Source of the DNA: Rs1 sp038900335
Lineage (GTDB): Bacteria; Pseudomonadota; Gammaproteobacteria; Pseudomonadales; Balneatricaceae
Assembly: GCA_038900335.1 (NCBI GenBank)
Contig: JBBMRB010000022.1
Location: 1-61,264, forward strand
Direction: 5' to 3'
DNA: 61,264 nucleotides
Part shown: positions 17,395 to 24,600 of the stretch, piece after piece
Layout of the letters: each line of letters opens with the position of its first letter
Position numbering within the stretch: the first letter of the stretch is position 1
Position numbers and translations under genes: made by a program
The notes under the pieces: model-generated
Told to the model about the DNA's origin: nothing
Databases searched by the model: none
What the model saw: only the letters and a program-made list of their open reading frames with translations

Positions 17395-18165
17395 TTAAAA
17401 CTTCTCTTCACTGCGTCTGGTTAATGCTTCATAACCATCGCTTGTGACAAGAATCGTGTGTTCCCATTGTGCAGAAAGTCTGCGATCTGCAGTTTCTACT
17501 GTCCAACCATCTTTTTTGTTTAGTTTGACTTGGCGTTTGCCGGCATTAATCATAGGCTCGATAGTAAAAATATTGCCTTCTTCTATGATTTCACCAGTAC
17601 CTGCTCTACCATAATGCAGTACTTGAGGATCCTCATGAAACCCAGCACCTATACCGTGTCCGCAGTATTCTCTAACGACTGAATAGTGGTTTTTTTCAGC
17701 ATGCTTTTGGATTACTTGACCAAAATCGCCAAGATGAGCGCCAGGTTTAACTAGCTCCATCGCCATATATAAGCATTCTTGTGTCACTTCAACTAGGCGT
17801 TGAGCATGAGGTAGCGGTTTGCCGACAAAAAACATTTTACTGGTATCGCCATGATAGCCATCTTTGATTACAGTGATGTCTATATTGATAATATCGCCGC
17901 TTTTTAGCTTTTTATCATTAGGGATACCGTGACAAACGACTTGGTTGACCGATGTGCATATCGATTTAGGAAAACCATGATAATCTAATGGCGCAGGAAT
18001 CGCTTTTTGTACATCGACAATATAATCGTGACAAATTTTATTGAGCTCGTCTGTCGTAACACCAGCTACAACATGTTCATCTATCATTTCTAAAACGTCT
18101 GCAGCTAATTTGCCTGCAACACGCATTTTTTCTATTTCATCAGCTGTTTTGACGATAATTGACAT
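17395..18165 (-). CDS. map: Methionine aminopeptidase, type I
   Basis: Removes the N-terminal methionine from nascent proteins. A 256-residue pita-bread fold enzyme of normal type I length without an N-terminal extension. The five metal ligands are recognisable: Asp in INIDITV and Asp in GYHGDTSKMF, His in GHGIGAGFHEDP, Glu in FTIEPMIN and Glu in QWEHTILV. The substrate-binding HGFP and CHGIPN motifs are also present. It is divergent from rpsB, as is usual, with glnD downstream on the same strand. Confidence 0.97.
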   Translation of the reverse strand: MSIIVKTADEIEKMRVAGKLAADVLEMIDEHVVAGVTTDELNKICHDYIVDVQKAIPAPLDYHGFPKSICTSVNQVVCHGIPNDKKLKSGDIINIDITVIKDGYHGDTSKMFFVGKPLPHAQRLVEVTQECLYMAMELVKPGAHLGDFGQVIQKHAEKNHYSVVREYCGHGIGAGFHEDPQVLHYGRAGTGEIIEEGNIFTIEPMINAGKRQVKLNKKDGWTVETADRRLSAQWEHTILVTSDGYEALTRRSEEKF

Positions 18166-18295
18166 TGTTTGGTTACCTAAATCTTGGTTTGTTTTACATT
18201 ATAGATTTGTATCTTAACGAAAACGCTATCCATAACTCTTAAATAAATTAATTTGCATATTGTAACGAATTTATCGTGCGCTTTGGAGGTTTTCC

Positions 18296-18324
18296 TTCAT
18301 TTAACGAGTCTTTTATGGTATAAA
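18296..18324 (+). promoter_or_regulatory. Probable rpsB-tsf promoter
   Basis: A -10 box TATAAA (18319-18324) is spaced 17 bases from a weak -35 TTCATT (18296-18301). The bases after the -10 are GC-rich (GTGCGCCCG), a discriminator typical of growth-rate and ppGpp-controlled ribosomal promoters. Confidence 0.5.
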
Positions 18325-18331
18325 GTGCGCC

Positions 18332-18468
18332 CGAGAATAGATAGGCTGTTCTTAGGTAAAAAAATCACACACACATCGACACATTTACTGGGTGCCTAAG
18401 AAATATCTCGCGGGTTAGTAATATGGGATGGGTGGACGTCAAACCCAAAATGTATAGGAAAGTTTAAA
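18332..18468 (+). promoter_or_regulatory. rpsB mRNA leader, probable S2 autoregulatory element
   Basis: The leader can form a long-range stem, TTCTTAGG (18349-18356) with CCTAAGAA (18395-18402), and a second small stem TGGGT / ACCCA shortly before the gene. Gammaproteobacterial rpsB leaders are known to bind S2 and repress their own translation. The fold here supports such an element but was not compared with a covariance model. Confidence 0.5.
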
Positions 18469-19188
18469 ATGGCACAAGTTACAATGCGTGAACTGCTTAA
18501 GGCAGGCGTACATTTCGGTCACCAAACTCGTTATTGGAACCCAAAGATGAATCAGTTCATCTTCGGTGCTCGTAACAAAATTCATATCATTAACTTAGAG
18601 CATACGCTTCCTGCGTTAAATGACTCTCTAAGCATTGTTAAGAATATGGCGACGAACAAAAACAAGATCTTATTCGTTGGTACTAAGCGTGCTGCGAGTA
18701 AAATCATCAAAGAAGAAGCGCGTCGCGCTGGCATGCCTTACGTTAACCATCGCTGGTTAGGTGGTATGCTAACTAACTACAAAACGATTCGTCAGTCTAT
18801 CCGTCGTCTACGTGAGTTAGAGTCTCAATCAAATGATGGTACTTTTGCACAGCTAACTAAAAAAGAAGCGTTGATGCGTCAACGTGAAATGGAAAAGTTA
18901 GAGCGTTCAATTGGTGGTATCAAAGAAATGGGCGGTTTGCCTGATGCATTGTTCGTTGTTGATGTTGATCATGAACGTATTGCTATCAATGAAGCAAACA
19001 AGTTAGGAATCCCTGTTATTGGTGTTGTTGATACTAACAGCAACCCAGACGGTGTTGACTACATTATCCCTGGTAATGATGATGCGCTACGTGCAATTCA
19101 AATTTATGTGGGTTCTATGGCTGATGCTTGCACTGAAGGTGCTGAAGTTGCAGCTGGTGATAAAAGCGAGTTTGTAGAAGTACAATAA
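18469..19188 (+). CDS. rpsB: 30S ribosomal protein S2
   Basis: A 239-residue ribosomal protein of the normal bacterial length. The signature regions are clear: VTMRELLKAGVHFGHQTRYW at the start, MNQFIFGARNKIHIINLE, and FVVDVDHERIAINEANKLGI with VVDTNSNPDGVDYIIPGNDD towards the C-terminus. It sits at the head of rpsB-tsf, behind a structured leader, with an intrinsic hairpin separating it from tsf. The ATG at 18469 is preceded by TAGGAAAG. Confidence 0.98.
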   Translation: MAQVTMRELLKAGVHFGHQTRYWNPKMNQFIFGARNKIHIINLEHTLPALNDSLSIVKNMATNKNKILFVGTKRAASKIIKEEARRAGMPYVNHRWLGGMLTNYKTIRQSIRRLRELESQSNDGTFAQLTKKEALMRQREMEKLERSIGGIKEMGGLPDALFVVDVDHERIAINEANKLGIPVIGVVDTNSNPDGVDYIIPGNDDALRAIQIYVGSMADACTEGAEVAAGDKSEFVEVQ

Positions 19189-19223
19189 TTTATTATTGAT
19201 ACCTGCAAATTTAGTTATTGATC

Positions 19224-19253
19224 AAAAAAAGGGGGCCGCGCTCCCTTTTTTTT
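19224..19253 (+). terminator. rpsB-tsf intercistronic terminator/attenuator
   Basis: A stem of about 12 pairs, A-rich then GGGGG on the left (19224-19235) and CTCCC then T-rich on the right (19241-19252), with loop CCGCG. The T-tract forms part of the stem and the release sequence. It sits between rpsB and tsf, so it probably sets the rpsB:tsf transcript ratio. Confidence 0.8.
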
Positions 19254-19283
19254 GAATATTGATTGCGATCAAAGGGGCATAAA

Positions 19284-20141
19284 ATGGCTGTTTCAGCTAA
19301 GTTAGTTAAAGAATTACGTGACCGTACTGGTTTAGGTATGATGGAGTGCAAGAAAGCACTTAATGAAGTAGACGGTGACGTTGAAAAAGCGATTGAAGAA
19401 TTGCGTAAATCATCTGGCATGAAGGCTGCTAAAAAAGCTGGCCGTACTGCTGCAGATGGTGTTGTTATGGCGCAAGTAGCTGAAGATGGTACTTACGGTG
19501 TATTGGTTGAAGTTAACTCTGAAACTGATTTCGCGGCACGTGAAGAGAACTTCCTAGCGTTCGCTAAGAAAGTAACAGCACAAGCATTTGCTGCTAAAAC
19601 AACAGATGTTGCGGTTGTTATGACTGATGAGCTAGTTGCCGCTCGTGAAGCATTAGTACAAAAGATTGGCGAAAACATTAGCCTGCGTCGTATTTCTGTT
19701 GTAGAAGGCGATGTTGTTGGTGCTTACGTGCATTCTAATAATCGCATTGCTGCTCTAGTTGCACTAACTGGTGCAAGCCAAGAAGTCGCTAAAGATGTTG
19801 CTATGCATATCAGTGCGACTAACCCTCGTGTTGTTAATAAAGCTGACATGCCTGCTGAAGAAGTTCAACAAGAAAAAGACATCATCATGGCTCAGCCAGA
19901 TATGGCTAGTAAGCCTGTTGAAATTGCTGAAAAAATGGTTGTTGGTCGTATCAGCAAGTTTCTTGCTGAAAACAGCTTAGTTGAGCAAGCTTTCGTTAAA
20001 AACCCAGAGCAAAAAGTGGGTGAAATGGTTAAAGCAGCTGGTGGTTCTGTCGCTAGTTTCGTTCGCTTAGAAGTAGGCGAAGGCATAGAAGTTGAAGAAG
20101 TTGACTTTGCTTCAGAAGTGGCTGCACAGCTAAAAGGTTAA
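19284..20141 (+). CDS. tsf: Elongation factor Ts
   Basis: Nucleotide-exchange factor for EF-Tu. The protein is 285 residues. The N-terminal domain begins MAVSAKLVKELRDRTGLGMM and includes MECKKALNEVDGDVEKAIE. The core motif VEVNSETDFAAREENF (about 74-90), which inserts into EF-Tu, is intact. The ATG at 19284 has a purine-rich AAAGGGG just upstream. The upstream ATG seven codons earlier has no family support. A terminator follows before pyrH. Confidence 0.98.
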   Translation: MAVSAKLVKELRDRTGLGMMECKKALNEVDGDVEKAIEELRKSSGMKAAKKAGRTAADGVVMAQVAEDGTYGVLVEVNSETDFAAREENFLAFAKKVTAQAFAAKTTDVAVVMTDELVAAREALVQKIGENISLRRISVVEGDVVGAYVHSNNRIAALVALTGASQEVAKDVAMHISATNPRVVNKADMPAEEVQQEKDIIMAQPDMASKPVEIAEKMVVGRISKFLAENSLVEQAFVKNPEQKVGEMVKAAGGSVASFVRLEVGEGIEVEEVDFASEVAAQLKG

Positions 20142-20156
20142 TAGTTGTGGAAAGAT

Positions 20157-20194
20157 AAAGCGCGTGTGATTATTGTGGTCTCATGCGCTTTTTT
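20157..20194 (+). terminator. Intrinsic terminator after tsf
   Basis: AAAGCGCGTG (20157-20166) pairs with CATGCGCTTT (20182-20191) with one G-T wobble. A T-run ends at 20194. Confidence 0.75.
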
Positions 20195-20258
20195 GTATCT
20201 GGTATCCTGGGTTATGATTAGACCCTGAAACTTTATCATTGTAAATCGGAGAAATTGA

Positions 20259-21023
20259 ATGCCAACAACTGCTAATAAAAAGCTTTCAAGTTATAAAAGA
20301 ATATTACTTAAATTAAGTGGTGAGGCGCTAACCGGAGAAGAAAGTTTCGGTATAGACCCGAAAGTGTTAGACCGTATGTCTTTAGAAATCGGTCAGTTGG
20401 TAGGTATCGGTGTCCAGGTAGGTATTGTTATCGGTGGTGGTAATTTATTCCGTGGTGCAGCGCTTAGTGCCAATGGCTTAGATCGTGTGACAGGTGATCA
20501 CATGGGTATGCTTGCCACAGTCATGAATGCTCTAGCGCTTCGTGACTCATTGGAACGTACCAATATTACAACAAGAGTAATGTCTGCTATTCCAATGAGT
20601 GGTGTAGTTGATCATTATGATAGACGACATGCCATGCGCTATTTAAGCCAAGGCGATGTTGTTATTTTTTCAGCAGGTACGGGTAATCCATTTTTTACGA
20701 CTGATTCAGCGGCGTGCTTGCGTGGCATAGAAGTTGATGCAGATGTTGTTTTAAAAGCAACCAAAGTAGATGGTGTATATACTGCTGATCCAATGAAAGA
20801 TTCAGATGCTAAACGTTATTTGCATCTAGGTTATGATGAAGTATTAGAAAAGCAATTAGAAGTAATGGATTTAACAGCCATTTGTTTGACTCGTGATCAT
20901 AATATGCCAATTCGTGTTTTCAATATGAATCGCCCTGGAGCATTAGTCAATTTAGTTATGGGTAGTAACGAGGGCACTCTAATCAGTGCCGATGAGTATA
21001 CAGGAGAAAAGTATGCTGAATGA
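20259..21023 (+). CDS. pyrH: UMP kinase
   Basis: Converts UMP to UDP for pyrimidine nucleotide synthesis. A 254-residue amino-acid-kinase-fold enzyme with motifs KLSGEAL, VIGGGNLFRG, GDHMGMLATVMNALALRDSL, SAGTGNPFFTTDSAA and LKATKVDGVYTADP. The ATG is preceded by CGGAGAA about eight bases upstream. It overlaps the start of frr by 11 bases, so pyrH and frr are translationally coupled. Confidence 0.98.
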   Translation: MPTTANKKLSSYKRILLKLSGEALTGEESFGIDPKVLDRMSLEIGQLVGIGVQVGIVIGGGNLFRGAALSANGLDRVTGDHMGMLATVMNALALRDSLERTNITTRVMSAIPMSGVVDHYDRRHAMRYLSQGDVVIFSAGTGNPFFTTDSAACLRGIEVDADVVLKATKVDGVYTADPMKDSDAKRYLHLGYDEVLEKQLEVMDLTAICLTRDHNMPIRVFNMNRPGALVNLVMGSNEGTLISADEYTGEKYAE

Positions 21024-21570
21024 AATAATGCAGGAATCGCAAGATCGCATGCAAAAAAGCGTAACAGCTGTTGTTGATAATTTTAAGAAAATAAGAACAG
21101 GTCGTGCACATCCAAGTATTTTGGATACAGTGATGGTTAATTATTATGGCGGTATCGTGCCGCTGTCGCAAGTGGCTAATATTACCGTTGAAGATGCACG
21201 TACACTGGCAATTGTTCCATGGGAAAAGCCTATGGTTCCAGAGATTGAAAAAGCAATTCTAAAATCATCGCTAGGTTTAAACCCGGCGACTTCTGGCGAA
21301 CGTATTCGTGTGCCTATGCCTGCGTTGACTGAAGAGACTCGCAAGGGTTTTATTCGTCAAGCTAGGGCAGAGGCGGAAAACGGTAAAGTGTCTGTCAGAG
21401 CGGCGCGCAGAGATGCAAATAGCTACATCAAAGAGCTGTTAAAAGAAAAAGAAATCTCTGAAGACGACGATCGTAAAGGTCAAGATCAAATACAGCAGTT
21501 AACTAATAAATTTACTACTGAGATTGATGCGCTACTTGAGAAAAAAGAAACGGACTTAATGGAAATTTAA
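21013..21570 (+). CDS. frr: Ribosome recycling factor
   Basis: Splits post-termination ribosomes together with EF-G. From ATG 21013 the protein is 185 residues, exactly the E. coli length. Family motifs include MQKSVTAVVDNFKKIRTGRA, IVPWEKPMVPEIEKAI and PMPALTEETRKGFIRQA. The start overlaps the pyrH stop by 11 bases; AGGAG (21002-21006) gives good spacing. An ATG nine codons upstream lies within pyrH and has no family support. After the stop there is a perfect 10-bp hairpin before uppS, where dxr is found in enteric bacteria. Confidence 0.98.
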   Translation: MLNEIMQESQDRMQKSVTAVVDNFKKIRTGRAHPSILDTVMVNYYGGIVPLSQVANITVEDARTLAIVPWEKPMVPEIEKAILKSSLGLNPATSGERIRVPMPALTEETRKGFIRQARAEAENGKVSVRAARRDANSYIKELLKEKEISEDDDRKGQDQIQQLTNKFTTEIDALLEKKETDLMEI

Positions 21571-21575
21571 AGGAT

Positions 21576-21607
21576 GGTCATTTAGTAATGTATTTTGCTA
21601 AATGACC
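21576..21607 (+). other. Perfect hairpin between frr and uppS
   Basis: GGTCATTTAG (21576-21585) pairs exactly with CTAAATGACC (21598-21607), with a 12-base loop. No T-run follows, so it is not an ordinary terminator. It ends four bases before the uppS ATG. Confidence 0.8.
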
Positions 21608-21611
21608 AAAG

Positions 21612-22373
21612 ATGATTATGACTTTAAAAGCAGAATTGAACTTGCCGGCTGATGTCGCTATGCCTCGTCATATCGCAGTAATAATGGATGGCAATAACCG
21701 CTGGGCAAAAAAACGTTTTCTTCCAAGCTTAGCTGGTCATAAGGCTGGCGTTAAAAGTGTACGAAGCGTTATAGAGGGTTGCGTAGAGCTTGGTGTTGAG
21801 TCAGTAAGTTTGTTTGCTTTTAGTACCGAGAATTGGAAGCGCCCGGCGTTAGAGGTGAAAGGTTTAATGGAGCTTTTTGGAATTGCGTTAGATCGCGAAA
21901 CTAAAAAACTACATAAAAACAATATTCGTCTGGTTGTGATCGGTGATAAATCGCGTTTTAGTGATTCTTTACAAAAAAGAATCTATGATGCTGAGCAACT
22001 AACAAAAGACAACGATGGATTGATTGTTAATGTTGCAGCAAATTACGGCGGACAATGGGATATTGTCAGCGCGGCTAAGCGTTTTGCACAAGAGTGTATT
22101 AGTGGTAAATGTTTACCGGAAGATTTAAACGAATCTTTATTTAATCAATATGTGAGCTTGGCGGATCAGGCAAAGCCTGACTTGTGTATTCGTACCGGCG
22201 GTGAAAGCCGTATTAGTAATTTCTTAGTATGGCAAATGGCCTATACAGAATATCATTTTGTAGATTGTTTGTGGCCTGATTTTAATAAGCAACATTTGCT
22301 TGAGGCAATCAGAGATTTTGCCGGTAGAGAAAGACGGTTTGGTAAAACAAGTGAGCAATTAGAGGAAAAGTAG
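21612..22373 (+). CDS. uppS: Undecaprenyl diphosphate synthase
   Basis: Extends farnesyl diphosphate with isopentenyl diphosphate to make the C55 lipid carrier for cell-wall and O-antigen synthesis. At 253 residues it has the usual length and carries HIAVIMDGNNRWAKKR with the catalytic Asp, SLAGHKAGVKSVR, FAFSTENWKRP, NVAANYGGQWDI and CIRTGGESRISNFL. A second ATG two codons in (21618) is an alternative start; neither has a strong ribosome-binding site because a hairpin occupies the usual place. The stop is one base before the cdsA TTG start. Its substrate IPP is made by the MEP or mevalonate pathway, whose genes are missing here. Confidence 0.97.
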   Translation: MIMTLKAELNLPADVAMPRHIAVIMDGNNRWAKKRFLPSLAGHKAGVKSVRSVIEGCVELGVESVSLFAFSTENWKRPALEVKGLMELFGIALDRETKKLHKNNIRLVVIGDKSRFSDSLQKRIYDAEQLTKDNDGLIVNVAANYGGQWDIVSAAKRFAQECISGKCLPEDLNESLFNQYVSLADQAKPDLCIRTGGESRISNFLVWQMAYTEYHFVDCLWPDFNKQHLLEAIRDFAGRERRFGKTSEQLEEK

Positions 22374-22374
22374 T

Positions 22375-23187
22375 TTGCTGAGACAAAGAATAATAACAGC
22401 ATGCATTTTAGCTCCCATTGTATTAATCGGGATTTTTTTATGGCCTCTTGATGGGGTTGCAATTTTTGTGGCTATGATTATGTTGATAGCCGCTTGGGAA
22501 TGGGGTCCATTTTTAAATATAAACAACCTCTATACAAGAGGGGCTTTAGTTGCAGCAACAGCGGCGCTATTGGCGCTTATTTGGTTTGCTTTCTTTGATC
22601 GGGCCGCAATTGTGTTTACACCGCTAGTTATCCTCTCTTGGCTTGCGGCATTTGTTTGGGTTAAAAAATATCCGCAAAAAGATTTATGGGCCCATAAGTT
22701 TGTTGGTGTATCGCTGTGTTTAGTGCTGTTAAGTGCAACATGGTGGAGTTTGTTGCAACTTAAGTTGCTGCCAGAGCACAATAGCTGGTTATTGCTAATA
22801 TTACTGATTGTCTGGGCTGCAGATATCGGCGCTTACATAGCAGGTAAAAATTTCGGTAAAAATAAACTCGCACCTCAAGTTAGCCCTGGAAAAACAATAG
22901 AAGGGTTTGCTGGTGGTGTGCTCGCCGCATCAATTACGACAGTAGTCTTTGCTGTGGTACAAGAATTAAGTTTTGCGCAAAGTGTATTTTTAGTGGTATT
23001 AGGGGCACTAATTTCAATGGTATCTGTCTTAGGTGATCTATTGGAAAGTATGTTAAAGAGAAATGCGGGTCTTAAAGATAGCGGTATTATTCTTCCAGGG
23101 CACGGCGGTGTTTTAGATAGAATAGATAGTTTGCTGGCCGCGGCTCCTTTGTTTCTTATTGGTCTTCAGTGGTTGCCGGTGGTTTAA
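22375..23187 (+). CDS. cdsA: Phosphatidate cytidylyltransferase
   Basis: Makes CDP-diacylglycerol, the precursor of all major phospholipids. The 270-residue protein is an inner-membrane enzyme with about eight hydrophobic segments. The family signature is complete near the C-terminus: SMLKRNAGLKDSG followed by PGHGGVLDRIDS. An upstream SPGKTIEGFAGG loop is also typical. It starts with TTG one base after the uppS stop and ends directly against the rseP TTG, so it depends on translational coupling. In most relatives dxr follows cdsA; here it does not. Confidence 0.96.
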   Translation: MLRQRIITACILAPIVLIGIFLWPLDGVAIFVAMIMLIAAWEWGPFLNINNLYTRGALVAATAALLALIWFAFFDRAAIVFTPLVILSWLAAFVWVKKYPQKDLWAHKFVGVSLCLVLLSATWWSLLQLKLLPEHNSWLLLILLIVWAADIGAYIAGKNFGKNKLAPQVSPGKTIEGFAGGVLAASITTVVFAVVQELSFAQSVFLVVLGALISMVSVLGDLLESMLKRNAGLKDSGIILPGHGGVLDRIDSLLAAAPLFLIGLQWLPVV

Positions 23188-24564
23188 TTGGACTTTATTC
23201 AAACTGTATTAGCGTTTGTCGTTACCTTAGGTATATTGGTCACCATTCACGAGTGGGGGCATTTTATCGTCGCGAGATTATGTGGCGTGAAAGTGCTTCG
23301 CTTTAGTGTTGGTTTTGGTCGTGTTTTGTTCTCCGTATATGATAAAAAGGGTACTCAGTTTGCCCTTGCCGCTATCCCATTAGGTGGATACGTGAAAATG
23401 TTTGGTGAGCAAGAAGATGATATCGCTCCCGAGCAAAAAAAGTATGCCTTTAATCATAAAAACGTTTATCAACGCTTTGCTATTGTTGTGGCTGGGCCCG
23501 CTGTAAATTTGATTTTTGCTGTGCTCGTTTATTGGTTTTTATTTGTTGGTGGCACCAATACCATTGCACCTATTATTGGTGGGTTTAATGAGGGCTCTGT
23601 TGCAGCGCAAGCACAGCTACCTGTTAATGGCGAAATTATGGCGGTTGATGGTGAGTCTGTTAATAATTGGCAAGACGTCAATTTGATATTGGCTGGGCGT
23701 ATTGGTGAAACAGGATCATTATCCTTCACTGTGAAAGGTGGGCAGGGCTTAGAAAATTTTAACGTTAGAAATTATAGTGTCGATTTGCGGTCATGGCATG
23801 TTGATCTTGAGAAGCAAAGTCCATTATCTGCCGTAGGTATTATTCCATTTAGACCTGATGTCAGTGCACAAAAACCGGTGATTAATACAGTGTCTCCTCA
23901 AGGAAGTGCCGCTAAAGGGGGCATGCAAGAAGGTGATTTAATTGTTGCGATTGACGGTGTGGCTCTAACAAATTGGGGCGAGATGGTCGAGATAGTGCAG
24001 CGCTCACCTACACAAAAATTATCTGTTGATTTGCTAAGGTTAACCAAGCCCATAAATATTGATGTAACTCCGGATGAAAAAAAGCTAGAATCAGGCGCTG
24101 TTATTGGTTTTATAGGCGTTGGGGTGCAAGCACCACAGTGGCCGCAAGATATGATAAGAGTGCGCCATTTAGGGATAGCAGAGGGATTAATCCAGGCCAT
24201 CTCTAATACTTGGCGAATGGTCAGTTTGACTTTTGATTCTATTAAAAAAATGATAGAAGGTCTTATCTCAGTGAAAAATCTGAGTGGGCCGATTACTATT
24301 GCTAAAGTTGCCTCCGCGAATGCGCAATCTGGTTTGGAATCGTATTTAAGCTTTTTAGCATATTTAAGTATTAGTCTGGGTGTGTTGAATTTGTTGCCGA
24401 TACCGATGTTAGACGGTGGCCATTTATTCTATTACGCTGTAGAAATGATTAAAGGAAAACCTGTTTCTGAAAAGATTCAAGAAATAGGCTTGCGAATAGG
24501 TATGGCTGTGTTGTTTTGTTTAATGGCAACAGCGATATTTAATGATGTAATGCGTTTATACTAA
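23188..24564 (+). CDS. rseP: Site-2 metalloprotease RseP
   Basis: Inner-membrane zinc protease that cleaves anti-sigma factor RseA and remnant signal peptides, thereby controlling the envelope-stress response. The 458-residue protein has an HEWGHF zinc motif near residue 22, an FGFGR-like FSVGFGRVLF, two PDZ domains (about 115-200 and 210-300), and the second catalytic segment NLLPIPMLDGGHLFYY (about 400-415). It begins with TTG immediately after the cdsA stop, with zero spacing, so the only possible ribosome-binding site is inside cdsA. bamA follows, as in most gammaproteobacteria. Confidence 0.97.
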   Translation: MDFIQTVLAFVVTLGILVTIHEWGHFIVARLCGVKVLRFSVGFGRVLFSVYDKKGTQFALAAIPLGGYVKMFGEQEDDIAPEQKKYAFNHKNVYQRFAIVVAGPAVNLIFAVLVYWFLFVGGTNTIAPIIGGFNEGSVAAQAQLPVNGEIMAVDGESVNNWQDVNLILAGRIGETGSLSFTVKGGQGLENFNVRNYSVDLRSWHVDLEKQSPLSAVGIIPFRPDVSAQKPVINTVSPQGSAAKGGMQEGDLIVAIDGVALTNWGEMVEIVQRSPTQKLSVDLLRLTKPINIDVTPDEKKLESGAVIGFIGVGVQAPQWPQDMIRVRHLGIAEGLIQAISNTWRMVSLTFDSIKKMIEGLISVKNLSGPITIAKVASANAQSGLESYLSFLAYLSISLGVLNLLPIPMLDGGHLFYYAVEMIKGKPVSEKIQEIGLRIGMAVLFCLMATAIFNDVMRLY

Positions 24565-24600
24565 TTATTCGATATTAATTTATTAATGAAGAAGGGTTTC

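Larger units (their letters stand above)
18166..18468. other. map / rpsB divergent intergenic region
   Basis: A 303-bp non-coding stretch with a promoter candidate for rpsB (18296-18324) and a structured leader of roughly 135 nucleotides (18332-18468). The opposite-facing map promoter must also lie here but was not pinpointed. Confidence 0.55.
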
